Positions 39,464 to 49,154 are shown, counted from the stretch's first letter. The stretch: DNA of 64,000 nt from Rheinheimera sp. D18 (GCF_004345025.1 NZ_CP037745.1:1612001-1676000); one strand, 5' to 3'. A program made the numbers and translations. The notes: generated by a model not told the origin, from the sequence alone.

Positions 39464-40000
39464 ATGACCTCAGAACCTTTGAAAGCAAAAATTCTTCTGG
39501 CCGTTGCCGGTGGCGCCTCATTATCTGACGCTGCAAGTACACATGGTGTGAGCGTTGCCAGAGCCAGGCAGGCGATCCGAAGTCTGTGTAGATCGCTTAA
39601 ATTGTCGTCTGAGATTTCTGATATCCAAAAATCTGCCTCTCTTTATGTTAAGCCAGTCCAACAAATTGTGGATGATCCTAAATACGCGCTTCGCCGAAAA
39701 ACGAGAGATCAATTAGAAACCGTTTTGCTTCTCAAATCGTCAGATGAACTCAGAGTCGGTTATTTATCTCAGATCTCGGCATCTACATTGATTGACGCCG
39801 GTTTAACACCTATCGCAGTTGCTGAAGTTCAGGAATGGCTGGTAAACCAGGGGTCAACACTAAAGCGTTGCGTACCGGACGAAAAGCAGCTGACCATGTT
39901 GAAGCAGTCAGCATTTTTTCTCCACGCGTTTGGCATGAACGTCGAGCAAGCATTCTTCGATCTTAACTGGGTCGGTCGTGATGAAGACAGTGACGATTAA
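39464..40000 (+). CDS. Unknown protein with N-terminal helix-turn-helix-like segment
   Basis: 178 aa. Residues 14-40 (AGGASLSDAASTHGVSVARARQAIRS) look like a resolvase- or transposase-type helix-turn-helix. The rest is predicted helical and ends in an acidic tail (GRDEDSDD). No family was recognised. It is 8 bp from the GIY-YIG gene downstream, so the two are probably one transcript. It may be a DNA-binding partner of the nuclease, but this is only inferred from the pairing. Confidence 0.65.
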   Translation: MTSEPLKAKILLAVAGGASLSDAASTHGVSVARARQAIRSLCRSLKLSSEISDIQKSASLYVKPVQQIVDDPKYALRRKTRDQLETVLLLKSSDELRVGYLSQISASTLIDAGLTPIAVAEVQEWLVNQGSTLKRCVPDEKQLTMLKQSAFFLHAFGMNVEQAFFDLNWVGRDEDSDD

Positions 40001-40008
40001 GCCCCAGT

Positions 40009-40548
40009 ATGAATGTGAGACGCCGAGTCGCTGAGATGCCCGGTTGGTGGCAACAAGCACACGAGGGATCAACGATTATCTTCTATGATGAAATTATATT
40101 AGTCCCTGAAAATTATGATGTTAGTCCAAACAGCAAATGGGGCTGTTTCACAATAGGTCGAAAAAAGTCACCAGATCCAGCTCCCCAACATTTCTCAAAG
40201 GAGATGTTCAGGCGTATTCACCCCAGCCAAAAGAATAGTGTCAGTGTCCACTCCCGCTCTGAAATGCAGTCATTACCCACAAGAGCGGGTTGCTATGCAG
40301 TCATACGCCATAAACAGGTTTTGTATGTTGGAGCGTCCAGCAATCTGCGAAAAAGATGTCATCGATTCATCAATAAAGGAGAACCAGCGGATCGGCTGTA
40401 TTTCTGGATCTGGCGTTATCCTTACTACCTGGAGTACACCCTGATATCATTCCTTGCTCCTAAAAATAACGGTCATGGGCAGCATATAAAATTCCCTCCG
40501 ATATGTGCGTGGAACGGAACGTTCAGGGAAGAATTGTCTAACGACTAA
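40009..40548 (+). CDS. GIY-YIG domain protein, possible nuclease
   Basis: 179 aa. A region of about 95 residues of unknown fold precedes a GIY-YIG core: the first pair is AGCYAVIRHKQVLYVGASS (G-x-Y and Y-V-G), followed by NLRKRCHRF with the Arg. The Glu lies in LEYTLISFLAPKNN, whose P-x-x-N ending matches the family. All catalytic-type residues are therefore present. GIY-YIG domains cut DNA, but the target is unknown here. It is the second gene of a pair with the helix-turn-helix-like protein. Confidence 0.72.
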   Translation: MNVRRRVAEMPGWWQQAHEGSTIIFYDEIILVPENYDVSPNSKWGCFTIGRKKSPDPAPQHFSKEMFRRIHPSQKNSVSVHSRSEMQSLPTRAGCYAVIRHKQVLYVGASSNLRKRCHRFINKGEPADRLYFWIWRYPYYLEYTLISFLAPKNNGHGQHIKFPPICAWNGTFREELSND

Positions 40549-40594
40549 GATATCTACAATTGTATTCGGTTTTGCTCTTTTACTGAGATTATAC

Positions 40595-41119
40595 CTAGGC
40601 GGGAATTTGAAATTGGCCAGCGATCATCTGAAGTAAATATGTTTCCCGCACAATAGACAGCCCCATGTGTTCAGGCTTCGTTTGCAGTATTCGTTCATTA
40701 TGGCGTATGGCTTCATGAATATTAAGCCAACACACCTGCATGCCATTTTGTATTTCGTAGTGCTCGAAATTGGGTTGCCCCAGCTCTGACGCAATCTCAC
40801 AAACGTAGCAGTACGACAGCATTCTGAGAACATCTATATTGTCTTTATACCAAGGGCGAAACTCTTCAAAAAGTCCAAAAGGCGTCACGATGTTTACATT
40901 TTTTGCGCCAGTTTCTTCAATAAGCTCCCGCACCAGAGCAGACTCCAGATCTTCACCTTTCTCTACGCCTCCGCCAGGTAAACTGTAGTCGTCGTATCTT
41001 TTGGTATATAACACTAAAATATCCGAGCCTCGCAGCACTATGGCACGTGTAGCCACTCGCTCACCTAGCCGATGCTCAGGGGTTGGCGTAATGTGTTTCA
41101 ATGAATGCAGTAAACGCAT
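40595..41119 (-). CDS. NUDIX hydrolase
   Basis: 174 aa from the ATG at 41119, which has GGAG six bases upstream; a GTG at 41131 is less likely. The complete Nudix box is GGGVEKGEDLESALVRELIEETG (about residues 56-78), with REL-EE catalytic Glu residues. It hydrolyses a nucleoside-diphosphate-linked compound of unknown identity. It stands between the GIY-YIG unit and the arsenic cluster and is convergent with the former. Confidence 0.85.
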   Translation of the reverse strand: MRLLHSLKHITPTPEHRLGERVATRAIVLRGSDILVLYTKRYDDYSLPGGGVEKGEDLESALVRELIEETGAKNVNIVTPFGLFEEFRPWYKDNIDVLRMLSYCYVCEIASELGQPNFEHYEIQNGMQVCWLNIHEAIRHNERILQTKPEHMGLSIVRETYLLQMIAGQFQIPA

Positions 41120-41164
41120 GGTTGTCTCCACTGAAAATCCAAAATTTTCGTTTCATAGTGATGT

Positions 41165-41189
41165 TGAAAGGGCCAGTTGTCTGGCCCTT
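41165..41189 (-). terminator. Terminator after usp
   Basis: The stem aagggccag / ctggccctt with a ttgt loop ends the minus-strand sulP-usp transcript. A short T-run follows on that strand. Confidence 0.75.
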
Positions 41190-41195
41190 GAGGTG

Positions 41196-42050
41196 TTAAC
41201 GCAGGATCAACAATGAACACTTGGCATGGCTTAACATTGCCGTTGTCGTGCTGCCCACGATAAATTGCCGGATGCGGGAATGGCCGTATGCGCCCATCAC
41301 CATCAAATCAATATCGTGTTGTTGCTGATACTGATGCAGCACAGTTTCAGGTTCACCCGCGACAATAGCAATTGTTGTGCTAAAGCCAGCCTTGCGCAGA
41401 ATAATGGCCGCTTGCTCCATCTGTATTCTGGTTGCATCTACATCAGCGCCTGCCATGACCAAATGCACAGGTAATCCTTTGACTAAAGGACTTCCGGCCA
41501 GCATTTCTAAGCCTTTAAGAGCTGTCGCGCTGCCATCATAAGCCAGCATGACTTGCTGAGGCTCCTTGTACTTCTGTTGGGTCAAGAGCACAGGTTTATG
41601 AACGTTCCGGATCAAAGGTTCAACCTGTAAACCCAGTCGGCCATGAGCGTCGGCGCTACTTGCTCCGCGTTTTCCCATCACCAGTAAACGGGTTTCTTCT
41701 TCAAGCTCTACCGCAGTTTCTACAAAGTCGCCATGACGTAAGCGCTCTTCAACCAGCTCAAACCCTGCGGCGGCTGCTCGGGCACGAGCGGCGTCGAGCA
41801 TAATTCGGCCTCGCTCTAACGCCAGTTTGCCGCGCTCCGCATCCAGTTGAGCCAGCTTTTCCATCAAAGCTTCCTGTGCACCAAGCCCGATACTGCCACT
41901 TAAATCGCTTGTATCCTGTTGTTGTGCTTTGCTCAATACATGCAGCACCGACATAGTCACATTAAGGCGTTTGGCAGCCCAGGTTGCATAATCACATACA
42001 GCTTCTGCGTAAGGTGATGAGTCAATACAGGCTATTACTTTTTTAGTCAT
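41196..42050 (-). CDS. Tandem universal stress protein
   Basis: 284 aa with two Usp domains (about residues 1-145 and 155-284). ATP-binding G-x2-G-x(9)-G-(S/T) is clear in the second (MGAYGHSRIRQFIVGSTTTA) and degenerate in the first (MGKRGASSADAHGRLGL). It starts 15 bp after the sulP stop, behind a gggagt ribosome site, so the two are coupled. Usp proteins are often attached to SulP anion transporters. Here the pair lies at the end of the arsenic cluster. Confidence 0.9.
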   Translation of the reverse strand: MTKKVIACIDSSPYAEAVCDYATWAAKRLNVTMSVLHVLSKAQQQDTSDLSGSIGLGAQEALMEKLAQLDAERGKLALERGRIMLDAARARAAAAGFELVEERLRHGDFVETAVELEEETRLLVMGKRGASSADAHGRLGLQVEPLIRNVHKPVLLTQQKYKEPQQVMLAYDGSATALKGLEMLAGSPLVKGLPVHLVMAGADVDATRIQMEQAAIILRKAGFSTTIAIVAGEPETVLHQYQQQHDIDLMVMGAYGHSRIRQFIVGSTTTAMLSHAKCSLLILR

Positions 42051-42065
42051 TTTATGTACTCCCCG

Positions 42066-43550
42066 TTAGTGTCCCATCAGCCGTTCTATTGCATCAGGCT
42101 GATTGTGTACTGCAAACTTGTCCACCAGAGTGGCACTGGCTTCATTGAGGCCAAGCAACTCAACATCTGTACCTTCACGACGGAACTTAATCACTACTTT
42201 GTCCAATGAGCTGATAGCGGTAATGTCCCAGAAGTGAGCGCGACTCAAATCAATTTGCACAGATTCAATAGCTTCTTTGAAATCAAAGGAGTCCACAAAT
42301 TGCTCTGCTGAACTGAAAAATACCTGGCCCAACACTTTGTAGGTTCTGTGTTTTTCATTGCTGCTCAATTCTGAACCCACATAAAGAATTTGTCCTACTT
42401 TGTTAGCAAAGAATATTGCACTTAAAATAACGCCAACCAACACACCCCAAGCGAGGTTGTGAGTGACGACAACAACGATCACTGTTGCAGCCATGACAAT
42501 GCTTGAACTGATTGGATTCTTCTTCAAATCCTTCACAGAACTCCAACTGAATGTGCCGATGGATACCATGATCATGACGGCAACCAGAGCCGCCATAGGG
42601 ATCATGCCAACCCAAGCATCCAGAAAGACCACCATCACTAACAAGAGGACGCCAGCGAGCAATGCAGAGAGACGAGTGCGGCCACCTGATTTGACGTTGA
42701 TAATTGACTGACCAATCATGGCACATCCAGCCATACCACCAATTAAACCTGAACCAATATTGGCGATACCTTGACCCACACATTCTTTGTTTTTGTTACT
42801 TTTGGTGTCTGTCAGATCGTCAACAATCGTTGCGGTCATCAGCGACTCAAGAATACCTACAACGGCCAATGCCATAGACGTAGGAAAGATAATCATCAGG
42901 GTTTCAAAGTTCACTGGTACTTCAGGCCATAAGAAAATCGGCAGGCTATCCGGCAATTCACCCATATCCGACACGGTACGTACATCCAAGCCGAAATAAA
43001 GCGCGACCAGAGTCACAACGACAATACAGACCAACGGCGATGGCACAGCTTTTGTCAGATAAGGGAATAAATAGATAATACCTAAACCTAAAGCGGTTAA
43101 CCCATAAACAGTGACAGAACCGTATTCACCGGAGAGTTCCGGTAACTGAGCGAGGAAGATCAGGATGGCCAGTGCATTCACAAAACCTGTGACTACAGAT
43201 CTGGATACAAACCGCATGAGATTACCTAACTTCAGGAAACCAAACACAATTTGAATGACACCCGTAAGTAGTGTGGCGGCAAGCAGATACTGCAAACCAT
43301 GCTCTTTAACCAGAACAACCATCAACAGCGCCATAGCGCCAGTTGCAGCTGAAATCATGCCAGGGCGAGCACCAGTAAAAGAGATAAGTACACAGATGGC
43401 GAAGGAGGCATATAAACCCACTTTAGGGTCAACGCCTGCAATGATAGAGAAAGCGATAGCCTCAGGGATAAGGGCTAAAGCGACAACGATGGCAGCTAAG
43501 ACATCTCCTTTGATATTGGAGAGCCAGTGCTGCTTAATAGTTTTAAGCAT
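42066..43550 (-). CDS. SulP-family anion transporter with STAS domain
   Basis: 494 aa from the ATG at 43550 ([16 protein letters not shown]); an upstream extension lacks a ribosome site. About ten to twelve membrane segments carry the SulP signature ([21 protein letters not shown] near the start, [14 protein letters not shown] in mid-protein). A C-terminal STAS domain ([27 protein letters not shown]) follows. It imports or exchanges sulfate, bicarbonate or a related anion. Its neighbours suggest a part in arsenic stress, but its substrate is unknown. Confidence 0.9.
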   Translation of the reverse strand: MLKTIKQHWLSNIKGDVLAAIVVALALIPEAIAFSIIAGVDPKVGLYASFAICVLISFTGARPGMISAATGAMALLMVVLVKEHGLQYLLAATLLTGVIQIVFGFLKLGNLMRFVSRSVVTGFVNALAILIFLAQLPELSGEYGSVTVYGLTALGLGIIYLFPYLTKAVPSPLVCIVVVTLVALYFGLDVRTVSDMGELPDSLPIFLWPEVPVNFETLMIIFPTSMALAVVGILESLMTATIVDDLTDTKSNKNKECVGQGIANIGSGLIGGMAGCAMIGQSIINVKSGGRTRLSALLAGVLLLVMVVFLDAWVGMIPMAALVAVMIMVSIGTFSWSSVKDLKKNPISSSIVMAATVIVVVVTHNLAWGVLVGVILSAIFFANKVGQILYVGSELSSNEKHRTYKVLGQVFFSSAEQFVDSFDFKEAIESVQIDLSRAHFWDITAISSLDKVVIKFRREGTDVELLGLNEASATLVDKFAVHNQPDAIERLMGH

Positions 43551-43864
43551 AAAACATCCATTAAGTTTTAGAAATCCGATATGAACCAGCAAAACACCAC
43601 AGGTATTGCACTTAAAGTTTGCACGCAAGGTTCAAACCTAACTTTATTTTGCAAATCTGTTTTGTGTTGTTCGCTAATTACACCGGCTAATCCTCTTGGC
43701 TTGTTCTTTGCTTTTGTTCAAAATTCGGGCGGCATTCTAGCGATTTAGGCTGCTAAAGGCCAGTAAAAATTTCCTGTGTACAGAAGCTATCGCCCAAAAG
43801 CTAACTCTAAAATGTACAAACAGAAAAAACAAAATAGTCATATCAAGTCATGGTTTTACTTTTA
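43551..43864. other. Gap between sulP and arsJ, no gene seen
   Basis: This 314-bp interval holds no credible ORF. It must carry the sulP promoter on the minus strand, though no clear -35/-10 pair was found. No strong terminator follows arsJ, so some read-through from the ars operon into sulP is possible. Confidence 0.6.
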
Positions 43865-45100
43865 TTACGAAGCCTTTGACGTCTTCAAACACATGGTGAT
43901 GAGGACGGTCAAACCTAGGAATGCACTCGACACCCACAGGCATGCTTGTAGACCATACGCCTGATACACCCAGCCCGATAAAACAGTGCCGATTAAACGG
44001 CCCATCGCGTTGGCCATGTAGTAAAACCCGACATCCAGTGAGACACCATCCCGTCCGGCAGAACTCACAATCAGGTAGCTGTGCAAGGATGAGTTCACCG
44101 CAAAAATCGCCCCGAATAGCATCAAGCCGCCGATCAGGATCCAAAGCGGATACAGGGTGTAAGTCATCCCCACGCTTATCAACAAAGGAATGCTGCACAG
44201 TAAACCTGCCCAGAGCAACGCCGTGGAGGCATTTGGCACCTTGCCTGATTTTTTTCCGGTGATAGAGGGAGCAAAGGCTTGTACAGCGCCATAGCCAATG
44301 ACCCAAAGTGCTAAAAAGGATCCGACTTCGGCATGAGTCCAGCTGAACTGAGAGGACAAATAAAGCAGCAACGCAATCACAAACCAGACGTCACGGGCAC
44401 CAAACAAGAATAATCGGGCTGCCGAGAGTTGGTTGATGGTGGCGCTTTTTGAAAGCAGATCTTTAAATTTGGGTTTGAATGAGCTTTTGCCGAGATCTTT
44501 CTTTAGCAGCAGCACACTCAGCAGCCAGACCAATGCCAGCATAGCGGCCATTACTGCAATAGCTCCCTGAAAACCAAGCCATGTCAGTAAAACACCGCCC
44601 CAAAAAAAGCCAACGCCTTTGAGCGCATTTTTAGAGCCGGTCAGTATGGCCACCCACTTGTACAATGCGCCCTGAGCACTGTCCGGAAGCAGCAGTTTCA
44701 ATGAGCTTTTGGCACTCATTTTATTCAGATCTTTGGCAATGCCAGACATGGCCTGAGCCGCCATCACCCAGATAACGGTCAATAGCTCACTGGGCACCAG
44801 TAACATGGCCAACGCGAACACCTGCAAAAATAAACCAATATTCATGGTTTTATTCAGGCCAAGTCGTGCGCCTAACCAACCTCCGACTAAGTTAGTCACC
44901 ACCCCAAAAAACTCGTAGAACAAGAACAATGAGGCGATGGCCAGTGGTGTATACCCTAACTGGTAGAAATGCAGCACGATCAGCATTCGCAGTGCACCAT
45001 CAGTCAGGGTAAACGCCCAGTAATTGCCTGTGACAACAAAGTATTGTTTTAACTCAGTACTCAGTGTGTTCACAGGTTTTGTCATAGGTTGATGTGTCAC
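43865..45100 (-). CDS. arsJ: ArsJ organoarsenical efflux MFS transporter
   Basis: 411 aa with a GTG start six bases after AAGGAG. About twelve membrane segments are visible; the N-terminal YFVVTGNYWAFTLTDGALRMLIVLHFYQLG is typical of ArsJ. ArsJ exports 1-arseno-3-phosphoglycerate, which breaks down outside to arsenate. It begins 10 bp after the GAPDH gene, the invariant ArsJ partner, giving a two-step arsenate pathway without reduction. Confidence 0.93.
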   Translation of the reverse strand: MTHQPMTKPVNTLSTELKQYFVVTGNYWAFTLTDGALRMLIVLHFYQLGYTPLAIASLFLFYEFFGVVTNLVGGWLGARLGLNKTMNIGLFLQVFALAMLLVPSELLTVIWVMAAQAMSGIAKDLNKMSAKSSLKLLLPDSAQGALYKWVAILTGSKNALKGVGFFWGGVLLTWLGFQGAIAVMAAMLALVWLLSVLLLKKDLGKSSFKPKFKDLLSKSATINQLSAARLFLFGARDVWFVIALLLYLSSQFSWTHAEVGSFLALWVIGYGAVQAFAPSITGKKSGKVPNASTALLWAGLLCSIPLLISVGMTYTLYPLWILIGGLMLFGAIFAVNSSLHSYLIVSSAGRDGVSLDVGFYYMANAMGRLIGTVLSGWVYQAYGLQACLWVSSAFLGLTVLITMCLKTSKAS

Positions 45101-45110
45101 GCCATACTCC

Positions 45111-46112
45111 TTATGCTTTACCCACCATCCGGGCTAATTCCACAGTACGGTTCGCATACCCCCACTCATTGTCATACCAGGCATAGATTTTGACCTGAGT
45201 GCCGTTCACTACCATCGTGGACAAGGCATCAATGATGCTTGAGCGTGGATCGGTTTTGTAATCGACAGACACCAGTGGCCGCTCTTCATAGCCTAAAATA
45301 CCGTTCAGTTCGTTTTCGGATGCTGTTTTCAGGAGTTGGTTGACTTCCTCTGCCGTGGTGGCTCGTTCTACTTCAAATACGCAGTCTGTTAACGAGGCAT
45401 TGGCCAGCGGCACCCGCACTGCGTGGCCATTTAATCGGCCCTTCAGTTCAGGGAATATCTCTGTGATGGCAGTAGCGGAGCCTGTGGTGGTCGGAATTAA
45501 ACTGCTGCCACACGCACGGGCACGGCGCAAATCTTTGTGCGGTGTGTCGAGAATAGATTGTGTGTTGGTCAGATCGTGAATGGTCGTGATGGAACCGTGC
45601 TTAATGCCAAGCTGTTCATGAATGACTTTAACGACTGGCGCTAGACAGTTGGTGGTGCAGCTGGCCGCCGTGACAATTTGATGTGTCTTGGCATCAAACA
45701 GCTGGTGATTGACTCCCATAACGACGTTTAAGACACCAGCTTCTTTGACTGGAGCACTCACCACAACCCGTTTGACGCCCTGATCCAGATAAGCCTGAAG
45801 CTGTGCTTTGGTTTTCATTTTGCCGGACGCTTCAATGACAAGATCACAGCCAGACCAGTCAGTTTCTGCAATGGCTTTATTGTGTGTAACCGCAATACGC
45901 TGCGCGTTAATCACTACTGTGTTACCGTCTGCTGTCGCTTCGTGGTGCCAGCGGCCATGCACGGAGTCAAAGTTCACCAAATGTGCAAACGTGACTGCAT
46001 CCCCAGCGGGGTCGTTGATCTGCACAAACTCAAACTCAGGCCAGTCAAATGCTGCACGTAATGCTAAACGGCCGATACGGCCAAACCCGTTAATACCGAT
46101 CTTAATTTTCAT
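45111..46112 (-). CDS. ArsJ-associated glyceraldehyde-3-phosphate dehydrogenase
   Basis: 333 aa from the ATG at 46112 behind gaaggaattgat; the longer frame adds 39 residues with no homology. The NAD fold starts [13 protein letters not shown]; the catalytic Cys is in SCTTNCLAP, with its His in the normal place (TIHDLTN), and the sugar-phosphate loop is [13 protein letters not shown]. In the ars setting it uses arsenate in place of phosphate to make 1-arseno-3-phosphoglycerate for ArsJ. Its place beside arsJ marks it as the arsenic paralogue, not the glycolytic gene. Confidence 0.94.
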   Translation of the reverse strand: MKIKIGINGFGRIGRLALRAAFDWPEFEFVQINDPAGDAVTFAHLVNFDSVHGRWHHEATADGNTVVINAQRIAVTHNKAIAETDWSGCDLVIEASGKMKTKAQLQAYLDQGVKRVVVSAPVKEAGVLNVVMGVNHQLFDAKTHQIVTAASCTTNCLAPVVKVIHEQLGIKHGSITTIHDLTNTQSILDTPHKDLRRARACGSSLIPTTTGSATAITEIFPELKGRLNGHAVRVPLANASLTDCVFEVERATTAEEVNQLLKTASENELNGILGYEERPLVSVDYKTDPRSSIIDALSTMVVNGTQVKIYAWYDNEWGYANRTVELARMVGKA

Positions 46113-46203
46113 ATCAATTCCTTCGTCACCGACTGGCGGGTTCTCTCTCCATGGCGGATGTTCATACGTACTATTTATTTTTCTCTGAGTATCATGTGAT
46201 GGC

Positions 46204-46689
46204 TCAGAGCGCGTTGAAGTACTCTTCATGGGGTTTGAGCGTCAGTGCAAACGGTCGTAGTGCTTGCACTCGCTGCTTGACTCGCTCTTTCTCGACGCCA
46301 CGTTCAACCATGATTTGAGCAGCTACTAAGCCGGTCCTGCCTGAGCCGCCTTTGCAGTGGATCGCCACTTTCTTACCGTCTTTTAGTAACTGATGAACCG
46401 CAGGGCCATGCTGTTGCCAGGCTGATGCAAAGTCTGCCAGTGGCGCATGATCATCTTCAATCGGGCACTGAAACCATGCCAGCTCAAGCTCTGCACAGCG
46501 TTCGGGTAAATCTGTGACTGCATTGCGTTCCATTTCTTCTGTCGGCATTAAGGTAATGATGGCCGATGCACCGGCCTGTTTTAACGTGAGCAGTGAGGCG
46601 TTAAGCGATTCGCCTTTGGTGCCTGGGCATGGTGTGAAGATCAGGGCTGCCGAGCCTTCAAGTACTAATTCATCATAGGGATGTGACAT
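46204..46689 (-). CDS. Small Cys-based (dual-specificity type) phosphatase in ars operon
   Basis: 161 aa. The P-loop is [18 protein letters not shown] (about residues 108-125), the H-C-x5-R signature of protein tyrosine/dual-specificity phosphatases. The N-terminal half resembles the CDKN3/phosphatase group. ACR3 lies 34 bp upstream and GAPDH-arsJ 91 bp downstream on the same strand. A fitting role would be dephosphorylation of an intermediate or a regulatory protein, but no function is established. It is not ArsC, because the fold and motif differ from both arsenate reductases here. Confidence 0.75.
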   Translation of the reverse strand: MSHPYDELVLEGSAALIFTPCPGTKGESLNASLLTLKQAGASAIITLMPTEEMERNAVTDLPERCAELELAWFQCPIEDDHAPLADFASAWQQHGPAVHQLLKDGKKVAIHCKGGSGRTGLVAAQIMVERGVEKERVKQRVQALRPFALTLKPHEEYFNAL

Positions 46690-46723
46690 CGTGTTGTCCT
46701 TCTTGGATCATAAACAGGGTTAA

Positions 46724-47743
46724 TCAGTTGTGTTGAAACCAATGGCGAGTCCGGTTCGCAAACCATACCAGTGACAACATCACAGGCACTTCGACTAAGA
46801 CTCCAACCACTGTGGCCAATGCTGCGCCAGAATTCAGGCCAAACAGTGAAATAGCAACAGCCACTGCCAGCTCGAAAAAGTTACTTGCGCCTACCATTCC
46901 GGCAGGAGCTGCGATGTTGTGCGGTAAATGCATCTTGTAGCCAGCCAGGTACGTCAACGCAAATATGCCATAGGTTTGCAGCAGCAACGGGATAGCGATT
47001 AATACAATGGCCAGCGGTTGGCTTAAAATGGTTTGCGCCTGAAAACCAAAGAGCAACACCACGGTCGCCAGTAAGCCGAAGATAGACCAGGGTTTAATTT
47101 GCGCAAGCAATGCAGACAAGTCGTCCAGGTTTTTCCTAGCAAACAGGCGTCTGGTCCAGACCCCTGCTAACAACGGCAGCAGCACATACAGCGCGACGGA
47201 TAAAAGTAGCGTAGACCACGGAACGATGATGTCGGAAACGCCCAAGAGCAGCGCACTGATCGGAGCAAAGGCAAAAATCATGATGATATCGTTCACAGAG
47301 ACTTGTACCAGGGTGTAGTTCGGATCTCCCTTGGTCAATTGGCTCCAGACAAAGACCATGGCGGTGCATGGTGCCACGCCCAGTAATATCATGCCTGCGA
47401 TGTACTCCGTTGCTGTTTGTGGGTCTACCCAATCGACAAACAGGTAGCGGAAAAACAACCAGCCCAGCAATGCCATAGTGAACGGTTTGATGAGCCAATT
47501 CACCACTAAGGTCAGCACAATGCCTTTGGGCTTTTTGCTGACGTCTTTGATGGCGCTAAAATCAATCTGCACCATCATCGGGTAAATCATGACCCAGATA
47601 AGTAGCGCAATAACAAAGTTCACCTGTGCATACTCAAGTGATGCCACCGTCTGGAATATGCCAGGGACCAGATTGCCAGCAATCACCCCAACTAGCATAG
47701 CGAGGGCAACCCACACCGACAAATAACGTTCAAATAAGCCCAT
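46724..47743 (-). CDS. acr3: ACR3-family arsenite efflux transporter
   Basis: 339 aa with ten membrane segments. The family Cys is in [33 protein letters not shown] (mid-protein). ACR3 moves arsenite out across the inner membrane using the proton gradient. The ATG follows a gaggag ribosome site, 29 bp after the upstream arsC. It is often labelled arsB in annotations, but it is ACR3 and not the ArsB permease. Confidence 0.96.
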   Translation of the reverse strand: MGLFERYLSVWVALAMLVGVIAGNLVPGIFQTVASLEYAQVNFVIALLIWVMIYPMMVQIDFSAIKDVSKKPKGIVLTLVVNWLIKPFTMALLGWLFFRYLFVDWVDPQTATEYIAGMILLGVAPCTAMVFVWSQLTKGDPNYTLVQVSVNDIIMIFAFAPISALLLGVSDIIVPWSTLLLSVALYVLLPLLAGVWTRRLFARKNLDDLSALLAQIKPWSIFGLLATVVLLFGFQAQTILSQPLAIVLIAIPLLLQTYGIFALTYLAGYKMHLPHNIAAPAGMVGASNFFELAVAVAISLFGLNSGAALATVVGVLVEVPVMLSLVWFANRTRHWFQHN

Positions 47744-47772
47744 GAATGCTCCTCAATTTTAGTGGGTCTGAC

Positions 47773-48249
47773 TTACAGCGGGTATGCATGGGCAATAGAG
47801 GCGATGGCTGCCTGGTCGAGCTGCTGCAATCGAAGTAGTGCCTCACACCGTTTAGTTAGTACGTCCAACAACAGCTTAAACTCAGTGTCAATTTGTGCTG
47901 GAGTGAGACCTGCACGGGTTGGGTCGGGCAAACCCCAATGTCCTTTGACCGCACGGCCAAACCAAACAGGGCAGGACTCTCCGGCAGCTTGATCGCATAC
48001 TGTGATCACCACATCCGGATGAAACTCGGTTAGCTCGTCCCAACTTTTGCTCTGAAGGTCGTCCGTGGCGATTAACCACTTTGATAAGTACTGCAACGTG
48101 AGCGGGTGAATAAAACCTCGCGGCGAACTGCCTGCACTTGCCACTGCGACCGGTGTTTCATAACCGGATTGGCTGGCCAGATGTCGGGTCAGTGCTTCGG
48201 CAAGAATGCTACGACAGGAATTATGGGTACATAAAAACAGAATATTCAT
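47773..48249 (-). CDS. arsC: Arsenate reductase, thioredoxin-linked LMW-phosphatase type
   Basis: 158 aa from the ATG at 48249 (MNILFLCTHNSCRS). The nucleophile Cys is in the C-x5-R loop CTHNSCR. Two further Cys are in VCDQAAGESCPVW, followed by KGHWGLPDPTRA, as in S. aureus pI258 ArsC with its Cys10/82/89 relay. It reduces arsenate to arsenite, which ACR3 then exports. It is encoded between arsR and acr3 in the minus-strand operon. Confidence 0.94.
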   Translation of the reverse strand: MNILFLCTHNSCRSILAEALTRHLASQSGYETPVAVASAGSSPRGFIHPLTLQYLSKWLIATDDLQSKSWDELTEFHPDVVITVCDQAAGESCPVWFGRAVKGHWGLPDPTRAGLTPAQIDTEFKLLLDVLTKRCEALLRLQQLDQAAIASIAHAYPL

Positions 48250-48309
48250 AGTGACCTCAGATGTATCAACACGCACCACGCCTCGTGGTTACAAACCTAT
48301 AGACGGATA

Positions 48310-48675
48310 CTAAGGGCAGCAGGCAGCCGCTCGTTCGGGTCTATCTCCCATGGAGCACAAGCTTTTCATCAAGGGCTGAATGAGCACCTGGTTTTGTTCA
48401 AGCGTCTGCACAATGGCTTGCTTGGCCCAGTGTGGTAGTTCAGGGTTGAGCCGGTAAAACACCCATTGACCTTGTCTGCGGTCCAGCAGTACATGAGATT
48501 TTCTTAACATGGCCAGATGGCGGGACACTTTGGGCTGTGTCTCATTGAGCGCTGTTGTAAGTTCACAGACACACAACTCGCCTTCTTGAGCAATTAACAA
48601 CATAGAATGCAAACGGGTTTCATCTGCAAGCAGTTTGAAGAACTCTAATGGTTCCATCAGGACCTCACACGTCAT
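48310..48675 (-). CDS. arsR: ArsR-family arsenic-responsive repressor (first copy)
   Basis: 121 aa, start overlapping the preceding arsC stop by one base (TAATG); a second ATG at 48657 is an alternative. The winged-helix domain contains ELCVCELTTAL, the Cys-x-Cys arsenite sensor in the alpha-3 helix of classical ArsR, and QPKVSRHLAMLR as the recognition helix. A C-terminal Cys pair (AAACCP) may add ligands. It should repress this operon until arsenite binds. Confidence 0.94.
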   Translation of the reverse strand: MTCEVLMEPLEFFKLLADETRLHSMLLIAQEGELCVCELTTALNETQPKVSRHLAMLRKSHVLLDRRQGQWVFYRLNPELPHWAKQAIVQTLEQNQVLIQPLMKSLCSMGDRPERAAACCP

Positions 48676-49103
48676 TACGGTTTATCTGAACGCTGTTTGT
48701 CGTACAGCAACACAAACATTTTGATACGTTCACTTAATTCATGCATGGTGGTGTCATAGGCTTTGTCAGACGCCCCTAACTTAGGATCGGGAAAATCCCA
48801 CGCCATAATGTGTTTCGCAGGCAGGCCCTCTGAGCATTCCTGTTTTGCTTTACTGCACAGAATAATGGCGTACTCCATCGTCAGCCCTGCAAATTCGTCC
48901 AGCGATTTTGAGCGAAGCCCTTCCACAGAAAGACCATGACGTTTGATTGCTTCCATCGCCCGTATATCCGGATGTTGGGGATCAGTACCTGCACTTGCGA
49001 CTTCAAAGCGATCCCCAAAATTGTGCTTTGCTATCGCTTCAGCCATCAATGACCGTGCGGAGTTCTCCGTACAAATGAAGATTAGGTGTGGTTTAGACAT
49101 CAT
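48675..49103 (-). CDS. Second LMW-phosphatase-type arsenate reductase
   Basis: 142 aa. The C-x5-R loop is FICTENSARSLMAEA (Cys near residue 10). A Cys pair occurs in ILCSKAKQECSEG, and DFPDP follows, the LMW-PTP acid motif. It is the first gene of the operon and differs clearly from the arsC at 47773. It may use another reductant (thioredoxin or a thiol) or be a phosphatase rather than a reductase; the Cys triad favours reductase. It overlaps arsR by one base. Confidence 0.82.
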   Translation of the reverse strand: MMSKPHLIFICTENSARSLMAEAIAKHNFGDRFEVASAGTDPQHPDIRAMEAIKRHGLSVEGLRSKSLDEFAGLTMEYAIILCSKAKQECSEGLPAKHIMAWDFPDPKLGASDKAYDTTMHELSERIKMFVLLYDKQRSDKP

Positions 49104-49126
49104 GTGCTCTTTAAGATATGCGTTAG

Positions 49127-49154
49127 ATCATATATATGTTTTTTCGTATGTCAA
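49127..49154 (-). promoter_or_regulatory. Strong promoter of the minus-strand ars operon
   Basis: TTGACA (49149-49154) and TATGAT (49127-49132) are separated by 16 bp, 24 bp before the first arsC-like start. The -10 overlaps a catatatatg palindrome at 49129-49138, a likely place for ArsR to bind. Confidence 0.75.

Noticed and set aside
43776-43964. A 62-aa plus-strand ORF at the end of arsJ
   Set aside because: It overlaps the arsJ 3' end antisense, lacks a ribosome site and has low-complexity content.
45340-46188. Plus-strand ORFs opposite the GAPDH gene
   Set aside because: They are antisense shadows of a strongly conserved enzyme gene.
46113-46229. A 39-residue N-terminal extension of the ArsJ-linked GAPDH overlapping the phosphatase gene
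   Set aside because: The ATG at 46112 has a good ribosome site and starts exactly at the conserved NAD-binding fold, so the upstream part is probably untranslated.
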